24,634 bases of DNA from Flavobacterium psychrophilum. Its GTDB lineage: Bacteria; Bacteroidota; Bacteroidia; Flavobacteriales; Flavobacteriaceae. Below the pieces are notes generated by a model that made no database searches, was not told the DNA's origin, and saw nothing but the letters and a program-made list of their open reading frames with translations. The first letter of the stretch is position 1; the number at the start of each line of letters is the position of its first letter. Of the stretch, positions 1-8,368 are shown in pieces. Both the position numbers and the translations under genes were made by a program. The DNA lies in assembly GCA_945878515.1 (NCBI GenBank), contig CAMCTL010000035.1:1-24634 (forward strand), written 5' to 3'.

Positions 1-848
1 CCATAATTTAAGGCTCCTGTAGCAATAATATCTACATAATCAGTTCCAGGGTAATATTCTTTAAACTTTCCATAAGATAAATGTGGACTCCAAACCCAAA
101 TAACATTTGTAGCTCCAACTGATTCAAACACATCTTTTATATGTTTAAATGCGGCAACAAACTCAGATGGATCGTTATTTTGAGGCCCCCAAGGATAACG
201 ATATGGATCATTCATTTCATGTCCACATCTAAGATATATAGGATATCCCACTTTTGCAGCCTCTGTTGCCCATTCTTTTATATATGAATCATAATCACCA
301 CTAGCAACAGATTTAAGTCCATGGTTGTTTCTTTGATCTAGTTCTTTAATTTTAGGATAACTTTCTTTTGTGAATTTTTCTAACCATGGTTCCCAGGTAA
401 TCATTGGGATTGATCCAATTCTGACTATTGCATCAACTTTATTTTTAGGGAATTTATATATTTCACCTTCTCCCCAAGCTTCATAGATTTGGATAATAGG
501 AAATGTTAGTGCTAATGAATCTTCTAAATCGATAATGTTTTCATAAGACAATCCATTACTATCATCTGCGGCTCCAAAAAGAATGTTCTTTGTTTTTAGA
601 AGTGCGTATTTATTGTTTCTTTGATCGTTAAACCATGCTAATTTTTTTCCTCTATTTTCCTCTCTTTTACCTAAAATATTATCTTGCTCAATATCTTTAA
701 CCGTGTTTCCTAAGTTTTCTAGAAATCCGCCTAAAGGCCCCTTTGAGCTCGTACTTAAGGTTGATAAACCATAAATAATAAAATATCCAAGCACTAAAGC
801 AAGAAGCACATTAAATATTCGTATTGTTGTTGTTTTAAATGGTGACAT
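1..848 (-). CDS. GH26-type glycoside hydrolase, membrane-anchored (3' end outside window)
   Basis: Reading leftwards from the ATG at 848-846 there is an open frame of 282 codons that runs off the window edge, so the C-terminus is missing. Residues about 11-30 are one hydrophobic segment after a short basic start, either a signal anchor or an uncleaved signal peptide. The rest resembles glycoside hydrolase family 26 (mannanases, lichenases): TWEPW at 151-155, RCGHEMND at 207-214 followed by an aromatic YRYPWG stretch, and NVIWVWSPH at 248-256. In GH26 the Glu of the HE pair, here E211, is the acid/base. The nucleophile Glu would lie beyond the edge and cannot be checked. The gene starts 71 bases after the GT2 synthase stop on the same strand. 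I infer that it trims or releases the polymer made by that synthase, as BcsZ does in cellulose systems. Substrate unknown. Confidence 0.8.
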   Translation of the reverse strand, partial: MSPFKTTTIRIFNVLLALVLGYFIIYGLSTLSTSSKGPLGGFLENLGNTVKDIEQDNILGKREENRGKKLAWFNDQRNNKYALLKTKNILFGAADDSNGLSYENIIDLEDSLALTFPIIQIYEAWGEGEIYKFPKNKVDAIVRIGSIPMITWEPWLEKFTKESYPKIKELDQRNNHGLKSVASGDYDSYIKEWATEAAKVGYPIYLRCGHEMNDPYRYPWGPQNNDPSEFVAAFKHIKDVFESVGATNVIWVWSPHLSYGKFKEYYPGTDYVDIIATGALNY

Positions 849-919
849 ATATTATCTCTGATTTATTATAATTTTATTTTATTGTTGAGTGTGTATTTAA
901 GTTCAACTATTTTTGCGCT

Positions 920-2527
920 CTATTTAATCTTAAATTTCTTGTCTTTTGTAATTTCTATTTTACTCCAAGCATTCTCTGCTTTTAGAAACAAAGATTTATA
1001 TGCTGCTATTATTCCACCTAAAAATTGTACGAAAGCAATCATAGCAAATCCAATCATCCCCCAAGTTTTTTCAGCAGTGAGAATTAATTCACTTTCGGAA
1101 AGGTAATATCTTCTTTCAATATATATCCCAGTAAGTAAGATTATAAAAAAGAAACAATATAAAATCAAGGGTTTCACAAAAGGGCTCATAAAACCTTTTA
1201 CAGCTACTTTTGCTGTTGGAATATAAGGAACATTTTTATTGATGATAGATAAAAAAAATGCATAGGTAAATACAGGCCAACAAGAATATTTTAGTACCAT
1301 GCCTCTCCAATGAATACCTCTTTCTGTTTTTTTATCACACAAAAATTTTTGGGCATGTGCATAAACTAATATTGCAATCAATACAATTGGTGCTCCTAGA
1401 ATTACAAATTCGCCAAAATCTATACTAGCTGGGCTTATTTTTGTAGTGAAAAATAACAAAGGTACGAAAATAAAAAAGGCAGTCATTGGACCAACTAAAT
1501 AATAGGTACCTATAGATGAATAGCTTACTTTTTGCCAGAAAGTTAAACCTTTTGAAGCTTTTGGCATTTCATCAAAAAGCATTTCAAATACTCCTCTTGC
1601 CCATTTTAATTGTTGTTTACAAAACGAAGTAAAGTCTTCGGGAACCAAACCTCGACTTACAATTACAGGGTTGTATATTGACTTCCATCCTTTTGAGTGA
1701 AGTCTAATTGAGGTATTTAAATCTTCGGATAAACCTTTAGCGTGACCACCAATACTCTCTAATGCTTTTCTTCTAAAAGTGCAATTAGCGCCAATAGCTA
1801 CTGCACCACCATAACCAAATAATCCCATTTGAGTGGGACCATAAAATACATAGGTTTGTTCAGCTGCTCCCTGTGCTGTAAATGATCTGAACATATTGTA
1901 ATAACCCTGACTTACTTGAACAAAGCCCACTTTTTCATCTTTAAAAAATCCTAGCGTTTGATCTAAAAAAATTGGGAAAACAATATGATCTGGGTCTAAG
2001 ACTAAAATAAAGTCTTCTTTGGTAATTTTTAGCGCTTCGTTGATTTTACCCGCTTTTGCACCAGGAATATCAAGTAATTCTAGCCAAACTACTCCGTGTT
2101 CTTCAGCTAATTCTTTAAAAGCTTTATCTCTAGTATCATCAAGTAAATAGGCTGTATGAGGGTAGTTTAAGTTTTTTAGTGCTTTAAAAGTATTTTCAAA
2201 CATTGATAATGGCTCTCCTGGAGAAGATGTTGTAAAAACAGCCACAGTTAAGTTTTTTTCTGGAACAGGTACCTCTTTTGGTTTTTGAATACGTAAATAA
2301 TTAATCCATATTAACGCGATTCTTATGTTTCCGTAAACAAAAAGCAGACTTAAAATAATGAATAAGTAAAAGTTTTCAATATGTTCTTTTCTGAACCACC
2401 ATTCAAGTAAATTAAAAATACTAATTAGCCCAGCAATTGTTAATCCTAAAAATATCTCTTTGTCTAAGCTAGTTACTTTCTTGGCTTCTTTAAACTTCCA
2501 TAAATCTTCACGTAATTTTGAATTCAT
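920..2527 (-). CDS. Membrane glycosyltransferase family 2, BcsA/YaiP-like polysaccharide synthase
   Basis: A 535-residue processive GT2 enzyme of the inner membrane. Two hydrophobic segments (about 25-45 and 53-78) precede the cytosolic catalytic domain (about 90-330), and about five more follow (about 340-362, 374-392, 413-430, 450-470, 486-510). The metal and UDP-sugar motifs are visible in order: DD at 130-131, DPD at 178-180, SED at 267-269 (TED in cellulose synthases) and QQLKW at 305-309, with Lys where the family usually has QxxRW. There is no C-terminal PilZ domain, so c-di-GMP control of the BcsA type is not indicated. The ATG overlaps the stop of the upstream YaiO-like gene by one base, which suggests translational coupling. 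Family and membrane synthase role are well supported. The sugar polymerised is unknown. Confidence 0.88.
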   Translation of the reverse strand: MNSKLREDLWKFKEAKKVTSLDKEIFLGLTIAGLISIFNLLEWWFRKEHIENFYLFIILSLLFVYGNIRIALIWINYLRIQKPKEVPVPEKNLTVAVFTTSSPGEPLSMFENTFKALKNLNYPHTAYLLDDTRDKAFKELAEEHGVVWLELLDIPGAKAGKINEALKITKEDFILVLDPDHIVFPIFLDQTLGFFKDEKVGFVQVSQGYYNMFRSFTAQGAAEQTYVFYGPTQMGLFGYGGAVAIGANCTFRRKALESIGGHAKGLSEDLNTSIRLHSKGWKSIYNPVIVSRGLVPEDFTSFCKQQLKWARGVFEMLFDEMPKASKGLTFWQKVSYSSIGTYYLVGPMTAFFIFVPLLFFTTKISPASIDFGEFVILGAPIVLIAILVYAHAQKFLCDKKTERGIHWRGMVLKYSCWPVFTYAFFLSIINKNVPYIPTAKVAVKGFMSPFVKPLILYCFFFIILLTGIYIERRYYLSESELILTAEKTWGMIGFAMIAFVQFLGGIIAAYKSLFLKAENAWSKIEITKDKKFKIK

Positions 2528-4026
2528 TAAAATATAAAATTTAATCCTAAGTTAGTATTTTTTCTTCTGTAGAAAAATGTTTCTTGGTCAATGTAAGTAA
2601 TTTTTGCTGAAAAACGATTTGAAAAACTATAGTTAATAACACCTGTAACTGCTACTGGTGTGAAAGTATCATCGTAAAATCCGCCAATTTCATATTTAGT
2701 TGCACTTATTTGGATCCGATAAGGATTTTTCAAAGTAGCATAAAAACCATAATTTACTTTGGCTTCAACTGATAATTTCTTTATCGGTTTATAATTTATT
2801 AAAAATATACCATCATGAATTTTTTGTTCTTTTGGAGTAAAGTAAGGATCATAAACACCCAAACCTTCATTATCGAAAACAAATTTAACATCTTTTGAAT
2901 CTGTATAATTGTAGCTGTACCCAAATTGAAAGTTAAAATTTCGAATTTTTATGGGTTGCGTTAAAATCCATGAGTAAATTGATTTTATAGTATTGTCATC
3001 TTTAAAAAATTTATAATTATATCCTCCTTGAAATAGAATCCATTTATTAGAATAATTTAAGATGCCAAATATATCTTCCTGTGTTAAATTAAATTTGGTA
3101 CTTGCAATCGTACTAAGTAAATTATTTTTAGCATATCCAAAATTTAATGATACGTTTTTAGTTATTTTTTTAACAAAACTTAAACCAGCTAACCAATCAT
3201 CCTCACCTGAGAAATTCTTGTAAAGACCAGCTGTAAGGTTTGCAGTTAGGTGTAAACTATCAAATCGAAATTGGTTACCCAATTTTACTGTTAAAGCTCC
3301 TTCTTTTTGCGGAGAAAAACTATAATCAGCTATTTCTAATTTAGGATTTAAAAATCTAGATTCATATTTTTCTAAAACTACGTGGTATGCGAAAAAATTC
3401 AGTGGCTGCGTATCTGTTTGATATTCTGCATTTGTTTTAACATACAAAGCAGACAATTCTTTTATCTGGTCCGATAAATCTTTTGTAATTACTGTATTTG
3501 GATACAGTTCAAGAATTCTATCAATCTTTTTTTGTGCATTTTTAATATCTCCTTCCCAAAAGCTTAAATTAGCTTGCATCAATAAAAATTCAGCATTTTC
3601 AGCATTGTCATCCATGAAATTAGACAAAACAGATTCTAGGTTTTTTATTTTTCCTATTTGATATAGAAACCTTGCGTAATCCATTTGAAGATTTTTATCC
3701 AAAGGAGAAATTGAAATGGCTTTTTTAAATTTATTTTCGGCTTCCTTATTATTGCCGTTTAAATACAGTGCATGCGCATAAATCCAATTTACGCTTAAGC
3801 TTTCAGAAAAATTAACGTAATTTTCATTTAATAAAAATACTGCTTTCTCATAATCTTTTTTGCTAATATGTTCTTTTGTGTACTTTAATAAATCCTCTTC
3901 GGTTATATTGGATGGTGATTTAAAAGGCTGATTCTGAGAAAAAACAGAGATATTAAAAAAAATAAAAAAGCATGTAAAAATGATTTTAGTGATTTTAATT
4001 GCTTTTTCTGATGTAATTAATTTCAT
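2527..4026 (-). CDS. TPR-containing YaiO-family outer membrane beta-barrel protein
   Basis: 499 residues. A signal peptide covers about 1-30 (basic start, then a hydrophobic run ending VFSQ). Residues about 44-190 form TPR-like helical repeats, for example the segments around 78-111 and 145-178. The remainder, about 197-499, alternates aromatic and polar residues in short strands and ends in NLGLNFIF with a terminal Phe, as expected for an outer membrane barrel. This layout (periplasmic TPRs plus C-terminal barrel) matches the YaiO family and is functionally like BcsC or PgaA, which export polysaccharide. It is first in a minus-strand set with the GT2 synthase (one-base overlap) and the GH26 protein, and I infer it is the export pore. 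In E. coli a yaiO gene also lies near the GT2 gene yaiP, which supports the pairing. Confidence 0.82.
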   Translation of the reverse strand: MKLITSEKAIKITKIIFTCFFIFFNISVFSQNQPFKSPSNITEEDLLKYTKEHISKKDYEKAVFLLNENYVNFSESLSVNWIYAHALYLNGNNKEAENKFKKAISISPLDKNLQMDYARFLYQIGKIKNLESVLSNFMDDNAENAEFLLMQANLSFWEGDIKNAQKKIDRILELYPNTVITKDLSDQIKELSALYVKTNAEYQTDTQPLNFFAYHVVLEKYESRFLNPKLEIADYSFSPQKEGALTVKLGNQFRFDSLHLTANLTAGLYKNFSGEDDWLAGLSFVKKITKNVSLNFGYAKNNLLSTIASTKFNLTQEDIFGILNYSNKWILFQGGYNYKFFKDDNTIKSIYSWILTQPIKIRNFNFQFGYSYNYTDSKDVKFVFDNEGLGVYDPYFTPKEQKIHDGIFLINYKPIKKLSVEAKVNYGFYATLKNPYRIQISATKYEIGGFYDDTFTPVAVTGVINYSFSNRFSAKITYIDQETFFYRRKNTNLGLNFIF

Positions 4027-4178
4027 GATTTATTAAAATTTGTTGAAATTTCTAAAGGGTTTAAAAACTCAGAAAATCTTATAATATTTTTTCAACAGTT
4101 ATCATTTAATCTTTTATTCTGATATAGTTTTGGTAACAACAACATGGTTATTCTTTTAATATACCTATCATGATAAAT
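4027..4178. other. Short intergenic region upstream of the exopolysaccharide operon
   Basis: 152 bases, very AT-rich, between the repeat lipoprotein stop and the YaiO-like start. I find no clear TAnnTTTG box on the minus strand and no terminator hairpin with a T-run, so I cannot say whether the operon has its own promoter here. Confidence 0.4.
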
Positions 4179-5801
4179 TTACAAAGCATTTACTGATCCA
4201 AAATTTTTCCAAATAGCGGCAGCCTTGTAGTTTGATACTGAACTAGAAGGTACTTTTAAAGATGCACTACCAAGATTTACATATTGAAAGACACTTGCAT
4301 CTATTGTTAAAGGAGTAACTATATTCACAGTTAAAGTTTTTAATCCATTGCAATTGTAAAATGCACCATTTCCAATACTTGTAATACTATTTGGGATGAT
4401 AACATTTGTTAGGGAAGTACATCCAAAAAAGGTGTCAACTGAAATTTTTGTTACTGTATTTGGAAACTCAAAGCTGGTAAAACTATAACAATTACCAAAA
4501 GCAGTTTTTCCAATTTCTGTTATTCCAGCGGGAAGAACTACTTTGGTCAAACTCTTACAATTATAAAAAGCGATTTCAGGTATTGCGGTAACGCCATTTG
4601 GAATTGTAATTTCACTGATACTATTGCAACCAGCAAAAGCGCCTTTTCCAATACTTGTAACTCCACTTGGGATATTAATTTGTGTTAAACTACTGCAGTT
4701 ATAAAAAACAGTTTCGGCTATACTTGTTAAGTTACTTGGCAAAGCAAAATTCTTTAAGCTTGCACAATTTCCAAAAGCATTGCTTCCGATGCTTGTTATA
4801 CTGCCTGGCAAACTCATGTTTTCTAAACTTGCACACCCATAAAAAATTGCATTTCCTATACTTGTAACCCCACTTGGTATTGTAATATTTGTTAGCTTAG
4901 AACATTCAAAAAACAAATTTTCTGGCAAACTTGTGAAATTACTTGGAATAACTGCTTTGGTTAAATTGACACACATACCAAAAGCGGATGATCCTATACT
5001 TGTTACAGATTGAGGGATGATAATTTCTTTTAAAACAGAACACTGATAAAAAGCTGATGAACCAATTGTGGTTATATTACTTGGTATTGTGTAACTCTTT
5101 AGGTTATTACAGGCATAAAAAGTTTCATTTGGAATTTTTGTAAAAGTTGATGGAAATGTTACATCAGTTAAACTTACACACAAACCAAAGACAGCAGACC
5201 CCATATTTGCATTTACTACACTATTAGGTATAACAACATTGTTTAAACTGCTGCAATCATAAAAAACTGCATTTCCAATACTCGTTATCGTATTAGGTAT
5301 GGGCACAGAAACCAAACTTCTGCAACTAGCAAAAATACCATCCGATAAATGGGAAATTCCAGCTGGAATTTTAAAGTCTTTTAAACTTGTACATTTACCA
5401 AAAGCATCGTTGTTAATAGTTGTTACTGTGTCAGGTGTATTAATACTAGTGATCCTATAATCATCATAAAAAGCAAGCTTTCCTATACTTTTTATATTAC
5501 TTGGAATAATCACACTTGTTAAGTTATAACAATATGCAAATCCTTCGTCTGCAATACTTGTGATCTTATAGGTAACTCCGTTTTTTTCTATTGTTTGAGG
5601 TAAGCTCAATATGCCTGATGGTCCAATTTCAGTTTCCTTTTTTACGGACACTTCTTTGTTAATTGAGTTCGTTACTGTATATCTTAAAATCCCATCACTA
5701 AAAGAAGTTTCTGTAGGATTTTCCGTTGGATTTTCTGGAGTGGTGTTACATGATGAAAAAACCAAAGAAAAAATTATAAAATAAAGATATGTCTTTTTCA
5801 T
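4179..5801 (-). CDS. BspA-type leucine-rich repeat (LRR_5) surface lipoprotein
   Basis: 540 residues. The N-terminus has a signal peptide with a lipobox-like FSSC and Cys18 as the likely lipid-attached residue. A Pro/Glu/Asn/Thr-rich linker follows (19-33). From Phe88 to about residue 504 there are 18 repeats of 23 residues (units 5 and 18 slightly longer), with the pattern F-x-x-C-x-x-L-x-x-x-x-I-P-x-x-[IV]-T-x-I-G-x-x-A. This is the BspA/TpLRR type found on Bacteroidota cell surfaces and used for adhesion or protein binding. A non-repeat cap of 36 residues closes the protein; I see no typical type IX secretion tail. The units show a higher-order three-unit pattern (see findings). It lies upstream of the exopolysaccharide genes on the same strand, 152 bases away. 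Whether they share a transcript is unclear, and the ligand is unknown. Confidence 0.9.
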   Translation of the reverse strand: MKKTYLYFIIFSLVFSSCNTTPENPTENPTETSFSDGILRYTVTNSINKEVSVKKETEIGPSGILSLPQTIEKNGVTYKITSIADEGFAYCYNLTSVIIPSNIKSIGKLAFYDDYRITSINTPDTVTTINNDAFGKCTSLKDFKIPAGISHLSDGIFASCRSLVSVPIPNTITSIGNAVFYDCSSLNNVVIPNSVVNANMGSAVFGLCVSLTDVTFPSTFTKIPNETFYACNNLKSYTIPSNITTIGSSAFYQCSVLKEIIIPQSVTSIGSSAFGMCVNLTKAVIPSNFTSLPENLFFECSKLTNITIPSGVTSIGNAIFYGCASLENMSLPGSITSIGSNAFGNCASLKNFALPSNLTSIAETVFYNCSSLTQINIPSGVTSIGKGAFAGCNSISEITIPNGVTAIPEIAFYNCKSLTKVVLPAGITEIGKTAFGNCYSFTSFEFPNTVTKISVDTFFGCTSLTNVIIPNSITSIGNGAFYNCNGLKTLTVNIVTPLTIDASVFQYVNLGSASLKVPSSSVSNYKAAAIWKNFGSVNAL

Positions 5802-5811
5802 TTTTTTTTCA

Positions 5812-5819
5812 CAAATATA
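5812..5819 (-). promoter_or_regulatory. Possible -7 box (TATATTTG) for the repeat lipoprotein
   Basis: On the minus strand TATATTTG fits the Bacteroidota TAnnTTTG box exactly, 10 bases before the ATG at 5801. A TTTG lies at 5838-5835, but the 15-base spacing is shorter than the usual about 20. The resulting leader would be very short. Confidence 0.35.
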
Positions 5820-5970
5820 TTTAAAACATCAAGGCAAATGACTAATAATTTTAAAAAAATGAGCTATAAACAAAAAAACAGTATTAATAATTTAAAAAAG
5901 TGATAGTAATGACAGCCCCACTTAAAGCTATTTATGCCGAAAATCTAATTATTTTCTACATTTTTAACCG

Positions 5971-6960
5971 TTACTTGACTTCGTTTTCTAACTTCAAATT
6001 ATACTCGAAATCAGTGAAGTTTTGGATGGTTATTCTGGTAATTTCAGAAACGGCTTCATCCGTAAAAAAGGCTTGATGTGGAGTGATCAAGACATTGTTG
6101 AATGATAGTAATCTTTCGAAAACATCATCTTGAATGACGGTTTGCGAACAATCTTTGAAAAAAATAGTACTTTCTTTTTCATAAACATCCATTCCTAAGT
6201 AGCCAATTTGTTCTTTTTTTAAAGCAATAATTGCCTCTTCGGCATTGATAATGGCGCCGCGACTGGTATTGATAATCATTGCACCTTTTTTTAATTTATT
6301 GAACGCTTTTGTACCAAATAAATGATTCGTTTCTGCGGTCAGTGGACAATGAATTGAAATAATATCAGATTCAGAAAGCAATTCATCAAAGGTTTTATAT
6401 TGGATTCCTTTTTGCATTAAATCTTCGTTTTCTTTGAGATCAAATGCTATGATTTTGCAACCAAAACCCAACATTATATTGCAAAAAGCACGTCCTATTT
6501 TTCCAGTTCCAACAATTCCGATTGTTTTTCCATAAAGGTTGAAACCCATTAAATTTTGTAATGAAAAGTTGTTTTCGCGAACTTGGTTATAGGCTTTGTG
6601 GGTTTTTCTATTCAAAGTAAGAATCAATGCAACAGCATGTTCTGCAATGGCTTGAGGTGAATAGGCAGGAACTCTTAACACCTTTATATCATGGGTCTTA
6701 GCCGATTTAATATCAACATTGTTGTAGCCAGCACTTCTTAGAACGATTAATTTTACACCAAGTGTTGCTAATTTTTCGATGCAATTTTTGTCAATGATAT
6801 CAGTTACAAAAACACAAACCGCTTTGAATCCTGTGGCTAAATCAGTTGTTTTGGAATTTAATGATTCCTTAAAAAATACTAATTCGTGTTGGTTGCCAAT
6901 GTCGTATTTATTAAAATATTCCTCTTCATAAAGTTGAGTTCCAAAGACAGCTATTTTCAT
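5971..6960 (-). CDS. ldhA: D-lactate dehydrogenase (fermentative, NAD-dependent)
   Basis: 329 residues, the same length as E. coli LdhA, and collinear with it. It interconverts pyruvate and D-lactate with NADH in the cytosol. The nucleotide-binding loop GTGKIG is at 151-156, and an acidic residue (D174) ends the next strand, fitting NAD rather than NADP. The D-2-hydroxyacid dehydrogenase catalytic set is present: R234 in NTSRG, E263 in DVYEKES and H295 in TPHQAFFT. The stretch YEKESTIFFKDCS matches the LdhA-specific YENERxLFFEDxS pattern, separating it from phosphoglycerate or hydroxypyruvate dehydrogenases. It stands alone on the minus strand, 108 bases downstream of the small stress-like operon, and may regenerate NAD when oxygen is low. 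No promoter box is obvious. Confidence 0.92.
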   Translation of the reverse strand: MKIAVFGTQLYEEEYFNKYDIGNQHELVFFKESLNSKTTDLATGFKAVCVFVTDIIDKNCIEKLATLGVKLIVLRSAGYNNVDIKSAKTHDIKVLRVPAYSPQAIAEHAVALILTLNRKTHKAYNQVRENNFSLQNLMGFNLYGKTIGIVGTGKIGRAFCNIMLGFGCKIIAFDLKENEDLMQKGIQYKTFDELLSESDIISIHCPLTAETNHLFGTKAFNKLKKGAMIINTSRGAIINAEEAIIALKKEQIGYLGMDVYEKESTIFFKDCSQTVIQDDVFERLLSFNNVLITPHQAFFTDEAVSEITRITIQNFTDFEYNLKLENEVK

Positions 6961-7068
6961 CGGTTAATGTTATTTGTTTTTTAGCAGTCAGACTTGATAT
7001 TTGTAATTATTTCTAAGTAAATTACGGTGTAAGTAACTGACAATCAATTTATTTTAATCACAAAAACA

Positions 7069-7464
7069 TTACACCTTAAAATCAAATCTTTTAAAATAAT
7101 CATCAATAAAATTGCGCTGTTCTTTTTCGCTCATTTTATCAGTATTACTGACTTCGATCTTAATTGCGTCAAATTGATGATTGTTTTTTAATTCATTGTA
7201 TAATTCTACTTTTGCATCTGTTGGACCAAAAAGTATTACTTCATCGAAGTTCTTAATGATTTGTGCCAATTCCTTGTAATAAGTTGACAGTTTTTGTTGC
7301 TCTTTATTGTGCATTCCACTTTCGCTTCGTTGCAAAGTATCCACTTTATCCTGAAAAGAAAAATCCGAAGTAATGATTTTTGTTTCATGAATTTCTGAAT
7401 CAAATTCAGTAATATGAGCCATCGAATGATCCATCCAAATGCCTATTTTTTTTAGTGTTTGCAT
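7069..7464 (-). CDS. Small eRF1-domain/host-attachment-like protein
   Basis: 131 residues, soluble. The N-terminus KIGIWMDHSMAHITEF and the later FDEVILFGPTDAKVELYNEL look like the small bacterial relatives of the eRF1 central domain (baeRF or host-attachment-like proteins), where a strand with W-x-D-H opens the fold and the VILFGP turn sits near the second half. That family is suspected to act near ribosomes, but I recognise the pattern only by eye, so the call is tentative. The ATG follows directly after the stop of the acidic protein gene (TAG at 7467-7465, then ATG), showing tight coupling. It is the last gene of a three-gene operon with the acidic and SHOCT proteins. Confidence 0.5.
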   Translation of the reverse strand: MQTLKKIGIWMDHSMAHITEFDSEIHETKIITSDFSFQDKVDTLQRSESGMHNKEQQKLSTYYKELAQIIKNFDEVILFGPTDAKVELYNELKNNHQFDAIKIEVSNTDKMSEKEQRNFIDDYFKRFDFKV

Positions 7465-7806
7465 CTAGTGGTTGTATTTTCCTGAATCGTTATCATCGTC
7501 ATCTCCAATGCTGTAATAATTGTTTTCTTCGTCTTCACTACCAATGTCTTCTTGGTCATCATCAAGGTCAGAACCAGGCACGTCTAAATCTTCTTCAGGA
7601 TGTTCTAAATCTATATCTCTTTCGTTCCATTCGGGATCTTCATCCACAATTTCAACTGGCTTTTTCTTTGAGATATCTTCTGGATCGATGTCGAATTCCT
7701 TGTCGAATTTGTTATAAATATCTTCGTTTTCGGGATATTTAGGATAGCCATCTTTGTTTTCTAATTGTTCGTTTGCCGCTTGTGGAAAATTTTCTTTCTT
7801 GATCAT
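7465..7806 (-). CDS. Highly acidic small protein of unknown function
   Basis: 113 residues, dominated by Asp and Glu, with runs such as DLDDDQEDIGSEDEENN and DDDDND near the end. No signal peptide or membrane segment. Pro and Tyr/Asn punctuate the chain (NKDGYPKYPENEDIYNKF), which suggests a disordered, low-complexity protein. I do not recognise a family. It is real rather than random, because it sits 11 bases after the SHOCT gene stop and its own stop is followed immediately by the ATG of the next gene. Such proteins often bind basic partners or cations, but nothing here proves that. Confidence 0.7.
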   Translation of the reverse strand: MIKKENFPQAANEQLENKDGYPKYPENEDIYNKFDKEFDIDPEDISKKKPVEIVDEDPEWNERDIDLEHPEEDLDVPGSDLDDDQEDIGSEDEENNYYSIGDDDDNDSGKYNH

Positions 7807-7817
7807 GGTATAATTGT

Positions 7818-8045
7818 TTAGGATTTGTGAAATTCTTCTTCTAAGATTTTTTTCTTGTCATAATACTCCGATTGCGTAATGTCTCCCTGAGCATATCTTT
7901 TTTGCAAAAGTTCAAAGGCCGTGTCTTTTTTGCGTCTTTGTCCGGGAATTTCATAAGGGATTGCAAAAATCCAAAACAATAAAATTACCCATATTGCCCA
8001 CCAAATAATATTCATTCCGAAGTAGTAGTTCTCGTAGTACATCAT
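7818..8045 (-). CDS. Small membrane protein with SHOCT domain
   Basis: 75 residues. One hydrophobic Trp-rich segment at about 11-30 (from NIIWWAIWVILLFWIFAIP) is followed by a basic turn (QRRKK at 36-40) and a C-terminal SHOCT domain at about 43-70. The typical form is visible: LLQKRYAQGDITQSEYYDKK, where a helix is followed by G-[DE]-I-[TS]-x-x-E-[FY]. SHOCT is a short oligomerisation or anchoring module. The basic turn after the segment suggests the domain faces the cytoplasm. First gene of the operon with the acidic and eRF1-like proteins. The start could be either of two adjacent ATGs. Function unknown. Confidence 0.85.
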   Translation of the reverse strand: MMYYENYYFGMNIIWWAIWVILLFWIFAIPYEIPGQRRKKDTAFELLQKRYAQGDITQSEYYDKKKILEEEFHKS

Positions 8046-8271
8046 AATATTGTAGTTTTAGTTTGGAAATGATTTCCAGACAAATTTCAAACTATTAAGC
8101 AGTTTTGCTGTTATATAATTTTGCGAGATATTTTCAATATTCACACCTTAATGGAAGCGCATCAAGCGTTTAGTGACTTTTTTTTTGAAAACGATAAGGT
8201 TTGAGGTTTTTTTTTCAAAGTATTGTTGTCTGATTAAAATTTTAGTCAAATTAAAATCTCCAATAAATTTA

Positions 8272-8284
8272 GTCCCTAAGGGAC
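8272..8284. repeat. Short palindrome GTCCC-TAA-GGGAC
   Basis: A perfect 5-bp stem with a three-base loop, just left of the larger nested palindrome. Its form (short GC stem, TAA loop) resembles the neighbouring GCTCC-TAAC-GGAGC hairpin, so both are probably parts of one REP-like family. Confidence 0.6.
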
Positions 8285-8311
8285 ATTAGCTGGCTGCTGA
8301 CTTGTATTGTG

Positions 8312-8368
8312 ACTACCAACATTTTGCTCCTAACGGAGCGTACCTCGTCGAGGTTAAATGTTGGTAGT
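8312..8368. repeat. Nested palindrome predicted to fold as a three-way junction (REP-like)
   Basis: Outer arms ACTACCAACATTT (8312-8324) and AAATGTTGGTAGT (8356-8368) are a perfect 13-bp inverted repeat. The 31-base interior holds two more perfect hairpins side by side: GCTCC-TAAC-GGAGC (8326-8339) and CCTCG-T-CGAGG (8343-8353). The result is a compact two-lobed cruciform. No gene overlaps it. The style fits REP or REPIN elements mobilised by IS200-like RAYT transposases, though no such transposase is in this window. Confidence 0.75.

Noticed and set aside
7455..7742. Plus-strand frames over the acidic-protein gene
   Set aside because: They mirror the GAA/GAT-rich codons of the minus-strand gene, giving Ser/Leu-rich artefacts.
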